Below are positions 53,824 to 61,695 of a DNA stretch of 64,000 nt, in pieces. Under the pieces are notes generated by a model. That model did not search any database, was not told the origin of the DNA, and was given only the letters and a program-made list of their open reading frames with translations. Made by a program: the position numbers and the translations under genes. Location: assembly GCF_003352835.1 (NCBI RefSeq), contig NZ_QLVD01000004.1:86218-150217 (forward strand). The letters are read 5' to 3'. The first letter of the stretch is position 1. The number at the start of each line of letters is the position of its first letter. The DNA is from Ornithinimicrobium murale (GTDB taxonomy: Bacteria > Actinomycetota > Actinomycetes > Actinomycetales > Dermatophilaceae).

Positions 53824-54591
53824 GTGATCCTGATCGATCCGCCGACCTGGCCCGCCCATGGGCACCTCTGGTCGCACGTCATCAGTGACACCTCGCTGGA
53901 GGAACTGCATGCCTTCGCGCGGGAGGCCGGGATCCCGCAGCGTTCCTTCGAGGGCGACCACTATGACGTGCCCGACGAACGGCACAGCGAGGTGGTCGCG
54001 GCCGGGGCCGTCCCGGTCGGCAACCGTGAGCTGGCGCGTGTCCTCAGCGCCAGCGGGCTCCGGTTCCGCAAGCGGAAGGGGGAGCGGCCCCTGGCGCGCG
54101 TCGTCGACGGGCTGGCCGCGATCGGTGGACCGCACGTGCTCGACGTCGTCGGATCACCGCACGAGCCCCCGGCCACCGCCGGTGCCTCCGTCGTCCTGGT
54201 GGCCGACCCCTCCGACTGGATGGTGCTGGTGCGCAGCAACGGACGGGAGGTCTGGACCCCGCCAGGAGGCAAGCGTGAGGAGGGGGAGGCACCTCGGGAG
54301 GCCGCGGTCCGGGAGATCGCAGAGGAGACCGGCCTGCGGCTCGACCCGGCACGGCTGGTGCCGGTTGGCTATGAGCGGATCACGATTGCCGAGGGGCACC
54401 AGCGTGGGCCGTGGAGAGCCGGTGACAACCACATCGCCGTGTTCGGGGCGCGGGTCGGTGAGCGGCTGCCCGTTGTCCCGCAGGCCGCCGACGTCGTCGC
54501 GGCCGAGTGGGTCGACCGGGCCCCGCTGCTGCAGCGCTGCGCCGGTGAGCCGTGGTGGCCCCTCGTGGAGCGCTTCCTATCCCGGCCGTGA
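53824..54591 (+). CDS. DUF4031-NUDIX fusion protein
   Basis: The 255-residue protein joins two domains. Residues 1-95 are DUF4031 (ILIDPPTWPAHGHLWSHVISDTSLEELHAFA, FEGDHYDVP, RELARVLSASGLR). Residues 120-250 are a NUDIX domain with box GGKREEGEAPREAAVREIAEETGL. DUF4031 has no settled function; fusion with a nucleoside-diphosphate hydrolase suggests a nucleotide substrate. The start is GTG with GGAG 7 bp upstream. Confidence 0.85.
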   Translation: MILIDPPTWPAHGHLWSHVISDTSLEELHAFAREAGIPQRSFEGDHYDVPDERHSEVVAAGAVPVGNRELARVLSASGLRFRKRKGERPLARVVDGLAAIGGPHVLDVVGSPHEPPATAGASVVLVADPSDWMVLVRSNGREVWTPPGGKREEGEAPREAAVREIAEETGLRLDPARLVPVGYERITIAEGHQRGPWRAGDNHIAVFGARVGERLPVVPQAADVVAAEWVDRAPLLQRCAGEPWWPLVERFLSRP

Positions 54592-54603
54592 GCCCGACTG
54601 GCG

Positions 54604-55368
54604 CTAGCGCCGCAGGGCGGTGAGCTCAGCAGCCAGGTTCCTGCGCGCCCTGGCCTGCCACGTGGTGCGCGCGTGGGTGGTCCGATACAGCTGCTCGCGC
54701 TGGGCGAACTCAGCCAGGATCGAGGATCGTCCCTGCACGAACAGGTCGTCCGGCACGTGGGCATACTCCGCACGCACCTGAGCGGCGTACTCCGCGTAGC
54801 GCTCGGCCGGTGCGGACAGGATCCACAGGTCCGCGTCGTGCACCACCGACACGGTATGCCGACGGCTGGCTAGGACGGAGCCCGCACCGTCCGCGTCGTG
54901 GTCCAGGGTCATCAGCACCAGGGAATCGACCACGTCCACGTTGCCGCGTGCGACGCCCAGGGAGTTGAGGTGGTCGCGCGCCAGGGCGGCACTGCGGTGC
55001 TCGTTGCTGCCGCCCTCGGCACGGGCGTCGTAGACGGCGTCGTGATACCACCCTGCGACCCGCGCCAGCCGGGCGCCGACGGTGTCCACCTCCCCGGCCG
55101 TCGCCAGCTCTTCGATCGCCGCGATCACCTCGGCCAGGTGCTGCACCGTGTGATAGCGCCGCTGCGGCTCGGACCACCGAGCCAGGAGCAGGTCCACCTC
55201 GGCGGTGCGGAGTCGCTCTGGTGCCTCCGGGGCGAGGACCCGCAGGTCCGCGTGCCACGAGGCCAGTAACTGCGACTCCTGCTGCTCGTGCTGCTCATCG
55301 GGCCGGTGCTGCGGCTGGTCGGGCTGGAGGTGCGGATCGTCGGGCTGGTGCGATGGCTCGTCGGTCAC
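54604..55368 (-). CDS. HD-superfamily metal-dependent phosphohydrolase (COG4339-like)
   Basis: The 254-residue protein has a low-complexity start rich in His, Gln, Pro and Asp (about 35 residues), then RRYHTVQHLAEV, WYHDAVYDA with the HD pair, NEHRSAALA, and DHDADGAGS. Those match predicted phosphohydrolases of COG4339. Its substrate is unknown. The GTG at 55368 is chosen because upstream frame residues come from the dispersed repeat region, but a later start is possible. Confidence 0.78.
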   Translation of the reverse strand: MTDEPSHQPDDPHLQPDQPQHRPDEQHEQQESQLLASWHADLRVLAPEAPERLRTAEVDLLLARWSEPQRRYHTVQHLAEVIAAIEELATAGEVDTVGARLARVAGWYHDAVYDARAEGGSNEHRSAALARDHLNSLGVARGNVDVVDSLVLMTLDHDADGAGSVLASRRHTVSVVHDADLWILSAPAERYAEYAAQVRAEYAHVPDDLFVQGRSSILAEFAQREQLYRTTHARTTWQARARRNLAAELTALRR

Positions 55369-55398
55369 AGCACCAGTCTGCCCGCTGGCGCCGGATCG

Positions 55399-55469
55399 GT
55401 AGTGCCGGACCTGCGTTCCAGCGCGCGACACGCCGCAGCGATGGGTGCACCGTGCGCGACACGCCGGTG
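55399..55469 (+). repeat. Dispersed intergenic repeat, single direct copy
   Basis: CCAGCGCGCGACACGCCGC, then a CGATGGGTGCACC core, then GTGCGCGACACGCCGG matches the 12844-12916 unit with several changes. It lies upstream of the HD gene. The following 55470-55600 is G-rich with short repeats of GGGCAGCTGGGG-like sequence. Confidence 0.8.
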
Positions 55470-55611
55470 AGGCGGGCCAGGGGCGGATGGGGCTGCGGGC
55501 AGCTGGGGCGGCGGGGGGATGGGGCGGCGGGCAGCTGGGGCTGCGGGCAGCTAGGGGCTGAGGGTTAAGGGCTGCGGGCGGCTAGGAGGCGGCGGCTAGC
55601 GGTGCGGGCGG

Positions 55612-57831
55612 TCAGGGCTGGTCCGCGCCCAGACGTGCCGGGAGCGGGTCGTCGTGCACGACGGTGAGGCCGGAGACGGCGCGGGTCAGCACGACGTAGA
55701 GCCGGCGCAAGCCAGTCCGCTCGTCCGGCTCCGCGGCGACGATCGCGGCCGGTTCCACCACGACGACCTGGTCGAACTCCAGGCCCTTGGCCAGGGTGGC
55801 CGGGACCAGTTGGACGCGCGGCTCGTGGAGGCCGGCCGAGTCTGCGTCCGGTGCATGGTCGGTGCCCTTGTCCGACCTCTTGCCCGAGCCCCTGTCCAGT
55901 GCCTTGTCCAGAGCCTTGGCCGGGGCACCAGTGGGGGCAGCAGCCTCTGGAACGGGGGTCACACCACCCAGGAGCGTGTGCTCGACGGCGGTCGCCTGCA
56001 GCACCCCGGCCACCGCAGCGAGGTCGGCATCGGCCACGATGACGCCCACCGTGCCCGGGGCGCCGTCGAGTGCCGAGCGGACGGCGGTCACCGTCGCCGG
56101 GAGCAGCTCACCGCCGGCGGGCACCAGCTCCAGCCGACCCCGGTTGGACCGGACCGACTCGGGCAGCGCGAGACCGGGCGCAATCTGTGGGAGGAGGCGA
56201 GCGGCATACTCGATCACCGAGGCTGGCACCCGGAACCCGCGGGTGAGCTCCTCCAGGTGAGAGCCCTCCTTGCCGAGATGCTCCAGTGACTCGGCCCACG
56301 ACCTGGTGGCCCACGGCGTGGTGCCCTGGGCGAGGTCACCGAGCACGGTGAGCGAGCCGGTCGACGCGCGTCGCCCCACGGCCCGCAGCTGCATCGGGGA
56401 CAGGTCCTGCGCCTCGTCCAGGATGATGTGCCCCAGGCTGCTCGTGCGCTCCAGGATGTCGCCGATCTCGTCCAGCAGCACCGTGTCGGCAGGCGTCCAG
56501 CGGGCCGCACCCTTGCTCCGGGGCGCTTTGTCCCACAGCAGGATCCGCTGCTCCTCCTCGGTCAGGATGCCGTCCGCGGCTGCGGCCAGTGACTGCGCGT
56601 CCGACCACAGCCCGAACAGCACCGCTGCCGGGTCGAGGGCGGGCCAGAGCACCTTGGCGCAGTCCTTCACCGGTTTGCTGCGCGCCACCGCGTCCTGCAC
56701 CCGATCGTCCGGGGTGTCGCCGGACCGCTCCATCCGGACCAGCACGGCGTGCGCGAGGCGACGCGGCAGCATCTCCCGGGCCGCCTCATAGCGGACGCCC
56801 CGCGAGACGAGCTCGTCGAGGATCTCCTGGACGTCGAACTCCGGCACCCTCCAGCGACGAGAGCCACGCGGGACGATCAGCGACTCGCTGGCGCGCTGCA
56901 CCCGTGCCCAGACCGCTCGGTGGAGCACCTGCGCGAGGCGGGCGTCTCCCTTGAGGGTGGCCACCCCTGCCGACTCGGTCCCGCGCGAGCGCCCGGTGAG
57001 CTCCTCCACCGTCGTGTGCCCGACCTCGATCTCCCCGAGGGTCGGCAGCACCGCTCCGACGTGCTCGAGGAAGGCCCGGTTGGGGCCGATGACGAGCACG
57101 CCGGTGCGGGAGAGGCGGTCGCGGAAGGAGTACAGCAACCAGGCGGCCCGGTGCAGGCCCACCGCGGTCTTGCCCGTCCCCGGGGCGCCCTGCACGCAGA
57201 TGGTGGTCCCGACGTCGGCGCGCACGATCTCGTCCTGCTCGGGTTGGATGGTCGCCACGATGTCGCGCATCGGACCGGAGCGGGGCCGCTCGATCTCCCG
57301 CGCCAGGATCTCGCTGTGCCCGGTGTCGGCGACGTCGCCCACCCGCGGTGCGGTGAGGTGCTCGTCCTCGTATGCCGTCAGCTGGCCGCGGTCGACCCCG
57401 AACCGGCGGCGCAGGGTGACTCCCATCGGCTCGCGCGGTGAGGCCCGGTAAAAGGGGGTGGAGACGTCAGCGCGCCAGTCGACCACGACCGGCTCTCCCT
57501 CGGCGTCAGAGATGTGGCGTCGGCCGATGTAGTGCCGCTCGGGCTCATGAGGTCCGCCGGCGCCGGTGTCGATGCGACCGAAGAACAGGGTGCTGGTCGG
57601 GTCGTCCTGGAGTGACTGGGCGCGCCGCCAGAGGGTGTAGGCGAGGTACTCACCGGCGATCTTGTCGCCGGCCTGGGCCTGGAGACCGAGGGTGTGCTCG
57701 CGCATGCGGGCCATCTCGCCTCGGGCGAGGGTCAGGTAGTCCTGTTCACTGGCCAGCTCGGGGTCGGTCGCGTGCCGGAGTGGGGCGGCAGGGTCCGCCC
57801 CCGTATCTGGAGGGTGGGCGTGCTTGGGCAT
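55612..57831 (-). CDS. helD: HelD/HelR-type UvrD-like ATPase (RNA polymerase recycling factor)
   Basis: The 739-residue protein has an N-terminal helical arm, a DWRADVSTPFYRAS motif, Walker A VQGAPGTGKTAVGLHRAAWLLY near residue 215, helicase motifs HIILDEAQDLSPMQLRAV and VLGDLAQGT, ELTRGFRVP, and a late AKGLEFDQVVVV and YVVLTRAVS. This order fits actinobacterial HelD/HelR, which remove stalled RNA polymerase and in some species give rifampicin tolerance. Its Shine-Dalgarno lies in one arm of a 16-bp inverted repeat. Confidence 0.88.
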   Translation of the reverse strand: MPKHAHPPDTGADPAAPLRHATDPELASEQDYLTLARGEMARMREHTLGLQAQAGDKIAGEYLAYTLWRRAQSLQDDPTSTLFFGRIDTGAGGPHEPERHYIGRRHISDAEGEPVVVDWRADVSTPFYRASPREPMGVTLRRRFGVDRGQLTAYEDEHLTAPRVGDVADTGHSEILAREIERPRSGPMRDIVATIQPEQDEIVRADVGTTICVQGAPGTGKTAVGLHRAAWLLYSFRDRLSRTGVLVIGPNRAFLEHVGAVLPTLGEIEVGHTTVEELTGRSRGTESAGVATLKGDARLAQVLHRAVWARVQRASESLIVPRGSRRWRVPEFDVQEILDELVSRGVRYEAAREMLPRRLAHAVLVRMERSGDTPDDRVQDAVARSKPVKDCAKVLWPALDPAAVLFGLWSDAQSLAAAADGILTEEEQRILLWDKAPRSKGAARWTPADTVLLDEIGDILERTSSLGHIILDEAQDLSPMQLRAVGRRASTGSLTVLGDLAQGTTPWATRSWAESLEHLGKEGSHLEELTRGFRVPASVIEYAARLLPQIAPGLALPESVRSNRGRLELVPAGGELLPATVTAVRSALDGAPGTVGVIVADADLAAVAGVLQATAVEHTLLGGVTPVPEAAAPTGAPAKALDKALDRGSGKRSDKGTDHAPDADSAGLHEPRVQLVPATLAKGLEFDQVVVVEPAAIVAAEPDERTGLRRLYVVLTRAVSGLTVVHDDPLPARLGADQP

Positions 57832-57836
57832 GGGGT

Positions 57837-57896
57837 GGCCACCTCGAATCGGAGGGGGGACGGGGAGAAAGCGACCCTAACCGATTCGAGGTGGCC
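57837..57896. promoter_or_regulatory. 16-bp inverted repeat spanning the helD promoter and leader
   Basis: GGCCACCTCGAATCGG (57837-57852) and its exact reverse complement (57881-57896) are 28 bp apart. Between them, on the minus strand, lies TAGGGT (57874-57879), a candidate -10 box. The gene-proximal arm contains the helD ribosome-binding site. Confidence 0.75.
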
Positions 57897-57916
57897 AGAA
57901 CAGGGGCTGGGCGGTG

Positions 57917-59056
57917 TTAGTTGTCCGCCCGGGCGTCGAGGGTCACGGTCATCGTGTCCTTCGAGCCGTCGCGGATGTAGGTCAGCTCGATCTCGTCGCC
58001 CGCGGTGCGCTGGCGGACCTGGGCGACCAGTGCCAGGGAACCGTTGACCCGCTCGCCGTCGATCTGGGTGACCGCATCTCCCTCCTGGAGGCCGGCCTTG
58101 TCGGCGGGGGAGCCCGGCTCCACCTTGCTGATGCCTGCGGCGTGCAGGGTGGCGCCGTCCTGCTCGGCCTCGGCGTCGGTGATGCCAACGCCGAGGAAGG
58201 CGTGCTCCGCGGTGCCGTCCTCGATGAGCTGGCCGACGATCGAGGAGACCTCGCCGACCGGGATCGCGAAACCGATGCCGATGTTCCCGCCCTGTCCGCC
58301 CATGGCGCTGCCCATGGTGGCGATGGAGGAGTTGATGCCGATCAGTGCGCCGTTGCCGTCCACCAGGGCGCCGCCGGAGTTGCCCGGGTTGATGGCGGCG
58401 CTGGTCTGGATGGCGTTGGTCACGACCGGTTCGGCCTGTTGCATGGCACCCGGCTGGGCGCCGCCCTCGTTCGCGGCCTCCGTCGTGACGGGGCGGTCCA
58501 GCGCGCTGACGATGCCGGTGGTCACGGTGCCGCTGAGGCCCAGGGGGTTGCCGATGGCCATGACCGGGTCCCCGACGGCAAGGTTCTCGTCGTCGCCGAC
58601 CGAGATCGGGTGCAGGTCGTCCGGTGGGGTCGCGAGGGTGAGCACGGCGAGGTCGGTGGACGGGTCGCTCCCGGCGACCTCCGCATCATAGGAGCGGCCG
58701 TCGGCCAGCGTGACCTGGACCTGCTCGGCCCCCGCGACCACATGGGCGTTGGTGACGATGTGTCCCTCCTCGTCCCACACGACGCCGGAGCCCGCGCCGC
58801 CACCGGCGCCGGACTGGACGCTGATCGCGACGACACTGGGGGTGACGTTGGAGGCCACGCCGCCCCAGTCGGTGGTCGGGGAGTAGGACGCCTGGCTCGC
58901 GCTGGGGTTCGACGTGTTCGCCGCGGCGTCCAGGACGACTGGCTGCTCGTCCTCACTGGCCTGCACCACGGCATACGTCCCACCCGAGGCGAGGATCGCC
59001 GAGAGCAGACCCACCGCCGTGACCTGGGTCCAGATGGTCGCGTTCGTCTTGCTCAT
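57917..59056 (-). CDS. HtrA/DegP-like serine protease with PDZ domain
   Basis: The 379-residue protein has an N-terminal membrane anchor (residues 10-32), a Ser/Asn/Thr linker, a trypsin-like domain with NAHVV, STDLAVL and GNSGGAL as the His-Asp-Ser triad, and one PDZ domain (about 290-375: GITDAEAEQ, VEPGSPADKAGLQEGDAV). It acts outside the membrane in quality control or signalling. It lies upstream of helD on the same strand with an 85-bp gap. Confidence 0.93.
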   Translation of the reverse strand: MSKTNATIWTQVTAVGLLSAILASGGTYAVVQASEDEQPVVLDAAANTSNPSASQASYSPTTDWGGVASNVTPSVVAISVQSGAGGGAGSGVVWDEEGHIVTNAHVVAGAEQVQVTLADGRSYDAEVAGSDPSTDLAVLTLATPPDDLHPISVGDDENLAVGDPVMAIGNPLGLSGTVTTGIVSALDRPVTTEAANEGGAQPGAMQQAEPVVTNAIQTSAAINPGNSGGALVDGNGALIGINSSIATMGSAMGGQGGNIGIGFAIPVGEVSSIVGQLIEDGTAEHAFLGVGITDAEAEQDGATLHAAGISKVEPGSPADKAGLQEGDAVTQIDGERVNGSLALVAQVRQRTAGDEIELTYIRDGSKDTMTVTLDARADN

Positions 59057-59193
59057 CGTCCTGCTCCTTCATCGCGTGCAAAGGGCCCCGTGGGGATAGT
59101 CCTAGGGAACTACACGGACATCGGAGGAGGCTGGGACAGTGCTGCGCATTCCCTGTGAACGCTCCCTCGTGTTGAACCGGAGGGCCGGGGTGG

Positions 59194-59220
59194 TGTCGAT
59201 GTGGGGCGGGTTCGTCCGTC
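59194..59220 (+). promoter_or_regulatory. Candidate ECF42 promoter for the DGPF operon
   Basis: TGTCGA (59194-59199) and CGTC (59217-59220) are separated by 17 bp, about 70 bp upstream of the first DGPF gene. As I recall, TGTCGA is the -35 element described for ECF42 sigma factors. An alternative CGTC at 59213 gives a 13-bp spacer. Confidence 0.55.
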
Positions 59221-59290
59221 ATGGGGGTGAGGTCGCGACCGCGGCCCGGGCCGACGAGCGGTGTCGGCCCCGAGCAGAGAGGATCAAGGC

Positions 59291-59674
59291 ATGACCGAAT
59301 ACATGGTGGTGATCGTGGGGGACGCTGACCGGTGGTGGTCCACGATGAGCCGACAGGAGCGCGAGGACGGCTACGCGGAGTACACCCGCTTCGGCGAGGA
59401 GCTCACGAGGCGGGGCCACCGGATCACCGGTGGAGCAGAGCTGCACCCGACGACGGAGGCCCGCAGGGTTCACCCGGGTGGTCAGAGCATCACGGACGGA
59501 CCGTTCACCGAGACGGCCGAGCAGGTGGGTGGCTTCTACCTGGTCGAGACCGACAACCTGGACGACCTGACCGAGTGCTGCAGGATCATCGCGGCCCTGG
59601 GCGACACCGTCGAGATCCGGCGGACAGTGTCGCCGGAGGACCGTGCGGCCTCAGCGGGGGAGCAGGCCTCATGA
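59291..59674 (+). CDS. YciI-family DGPF protein 1
   Basis: The 127-residue protein has the YCII-related fold: MVVIVGDADRWWSTMS, FGEELTRRGH, GGAEL, and the marker SITDGPFTET. Family members are small ferredoxin-like proteins sometimes with peroxidase or dehydrochlorinase activity. It is the first gene of a four-gene unit ending with an ECF42-type sigma factor, and it overlaps the next gene by 4 bp. Confidence 0.88.
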   Translation: MTEYMVVIVGDADRWWSTMSRQEREDGYAEYTRFGEELTRRGHRITGGAELHPTTEARRVHPGGQSITDGPFTETAEQVGGFYLVETDNLDDLTECCRIIAALGDTVEIRRTVSPEDRAASAGEQAS

Positions 59675-60027
59675 AGTACGTCGTCCTCCTCCTCGCCGAC
59701 GGTGCAGAGAAGCCGTGGGAGCAGTTGACGCCTGAGGAACAGACCGAGACGATGGCGAAGTTCGGGGCCTTCGATGAGGCGTGTGCCGCCCGCGAGGGGG
59801 TGCGCATCCTGGCCGGTGAGGCACTGCAGGACGGGGTGGCCGCCGCCACGGTGCGCACCGTCGAGGGCCAGATCGCCGTGACCGACGGACCGTATGCCGA
59901 GGCCGTTGAGGGTCTCGGTGGTTTCTATCTGATCGAGGTGCCCGACCGCGATGTCCTGGTCGAGTTGCTACGTGAGCTCCCGGCATACGACATGCAGATC
60001 AACCCGGTGGAGGAGATGACGCCGTGA
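59671..60027 (+). CDS. YciI-family DGPF protein 2
   Basis: The 118-residue protein starts KYVVLLLADGAEKPW and has the marker in variant form, AVTDGPYAEA. The ATG overlaps the stop of the first copy and its own end overlaps the third. Divergence from its neighbours is high, so the three copies are old duplicates. Confidence 0.88.
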   Translation: MKYVVLLLADGAEKPWEQLTPEEQTETMAKFGAFDEACAAREGVRILAGEALQDGVAAATVRTVEGQIAVTDGPYAEAVEGLGGFYLIEVPDRDVLVELLRELPAYDMQINPVEEMTP

Positions 60028-60371
60028 GGCGCTATCTGGTCCTGATCGCCTACGAGCCGTGGGACTGGAGTAGCGCCTCGGAAGAGGTACGTGCCACCTT
60101 CTTCGAGCAGCACGGGGCGTTCTCCGCCTTCGTCGCCGAGCACGGTCGTGAGCTGGCGAGCGCGGCCCTGGATGACACCGACACGGCGACGACGGTGCGC
60201 CATATCGACGGTGAGGTCGTGGTCTCCGACGGTCCGTTCGCCGAGGCCGCCGAGATGATCGGCGGCTACTACGAGGTCGAGCTGCCAGACCTGGACACCG
60301 CCATCGAGGCGGTGCAGCTGCTGCCGCCGTCCTACTCCCTCGAGATCCGGCCGGTCATCGCCATCACATGA
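60024..60371 (+). CDS. YciI-family DGPF protein 3
   Basis: The 115-residue protein starts RRYLVLIAYEPWDWSS and has VVSDGPFAEAAEMIGGYYEVE. The GTG start overlaps the second gene. The sigma factor gene follows 10 bp downstream. Confidence 0.88.
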   Translation: MRRYLVLIAYEPWDWSSASEEVRATFFEQHGAFSAFVAEHGRELASAALDDTDTATTVRHIDGEVVVSDGPFAEAAEMIGGYYEVELPDLDTAIEAVQLLPPSYSLEIRPVIAIT

Positions 60372-60381
60372 GCCTGATCGG

Positions 60382-61695
60382 ATGAGTGGGGAAGCGCTCG
60401 AGCAGGTGGTGCGCGAGGAGTGGGGGCGGCTGGTCGCCCTGCTCCTCGCGCGCTACCGTCGGCTGGACCTGGTCGAGGATGCCCTCGGCGACGCCGTCGA
60501 GGCCGCGGCACGCACCTGGCCGGCAGATGGTGTGCCGGACAACCCGGCGGGCTGGCTCAATCGGGCGGCCAGTCGCCGGCTCCTGGACCGGTTGCGGGCC
60601 GAGGCGATGCGGCAGCGCAGGGCCCCGCTGCTGGTGACCGAGGCCGAGCGCGGGCAGGAACGGGCGACGGCGATGGCCGACACCGGCGACCTGGTCGAGG
60701 ATGACCTGCTGCGATTGGTCCTGATGTGCACGCACCCGGCGCTCGGTGCCGAGGCGGCCAGCGCCCTGGCGCTGCGGCTCGTCCTGGGCGTGAGCACCTA
60801 TGACGTCGCCCGGCTCTTCCTCGTGTCGGAGTCCACCATGGCGGCCCGAATCACTCGGGCCAAGAAGAAGATCGTTGCGGCCGGCATCCCGTTCGCCGTG
60901 CCCCGCGCCGATGCCCTCCCGGATCGGCTCGACACCGTGGCGCAAACGGCTTATCTCGCCTTCACCGCCGGCTACGCCCCCGGCAGCGGTCCCGACCTCC
61001 TGCGGGCCGATCTGGCCGGGGAGTCCATCCGCCTGGTGCGGGTGGTGCTGGCGCAACGTCCCACCGAACCCGTGCTCATCGCGCTGCTCGCCCTGATGCT
61101 CCTGCAGCACTCCCGCCGGGACGCCCGGGCCGGAGCCGACGGTCAACTGGTGCTCCTGGCGGACCAGGACCGGACCCGGTGGCACCGCGACGACATCACC
61201 GAGGCGCTCGGCCTGCTGCGCTCGCTGGGGCCCGCGCGGAGAATGACACCACAGGGCGCTGCCTATGTGCTGCAGGCCCGGATCGCGGCCGAGCACGCCA
61301 CGGTCGAGACAGCCTCCAACACTCGGTGGGACCGGATCGTGCGGCACTACGATCTGCTCCTGCAGATCGCGCCCACCCCCGCGGCACGGGTGGCCCGGGC
61401 CGTCGCGCTGGCTGAGGCGCAGGGGCCGGAGGCCGGACTGGCGGCGCTGGAGTCGGTGAGCGTGCCGGGCAGCCACCGCCCAGCGGCAGTCCGCGCCGAG
61501 CTCCTGGTCAGAGCGGGAAGGGTGGACCAGGCGCGGACGGCCTACGAGGAGGCGCTCACCCTGTGTCGCAACGAGACCGAGCTCAGTTATCTTCGCCGTC
61601 GCCTGGTTGACCTGTCGGGCCCGGCGCACGAGGTGCCTGGCGCGGCAGCTCCACCCGGAACGTCGCGCCGCCGCCGGCGGTCGGGCGGTGGCTGA
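60382..61695 (+). CDS. ECF42-type sigma factor with C-terminal TPR-like extension
   Basis: The 437-residue protein has a short sigma region 2 (residues 1-75: RLDLVEDALGDAVEAA, PAGWLNRAASRRLLDRLRAE), region 4 (about 115-170: LGVSTYDVARLFLVSESTMAARITRAKKKI) and a long helical extension (DUF6596/TPR-like) to the end. That architecture plus linked DGPF genes defines ECF42. In that group no anti-sigma factor is known and the extension controls activity. The last 113 bp overlap the 3' end of the convergent histidine kinase gene, giving an Arg-rich tail. Confidence 0.9.
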   Translation: MSGEALEQVVREEWGRLVALLLARYRRLDLVEDALGDAVEAAARTWPADGVPDNPAGWLNRAASRRLLDRLRAEAMRQRRAPLLVTEAERGQERATAMADTGDLVEDDLLRLVLMCTHPALGAEAASALALRLVLGVSTYDVARLFLVSESTMAARITRAKKKIVAAGIPFAVPRADALPDRLDTVAQTAYLAFTAGYAPGSGPDLLRADLAGESIRLVRVVLAQRPTEPVLIALLALMLLQHSRRDARAGADGQLVLLADQDRTRWHRDDITEALGLLRSLGPARRMTPQGAAYVLQARIAAEHATVETASNTRWDRIVRHYDLLLQIAPTPAARVARAVALAEAQGPEAGLAALESVSVPGSHRPAAVRAELLVRAGRVDQARTAYEEALTLCRNETELSYLRRRLVDLSGPAHEVPGAAAPPGTSRRRRRSGGG

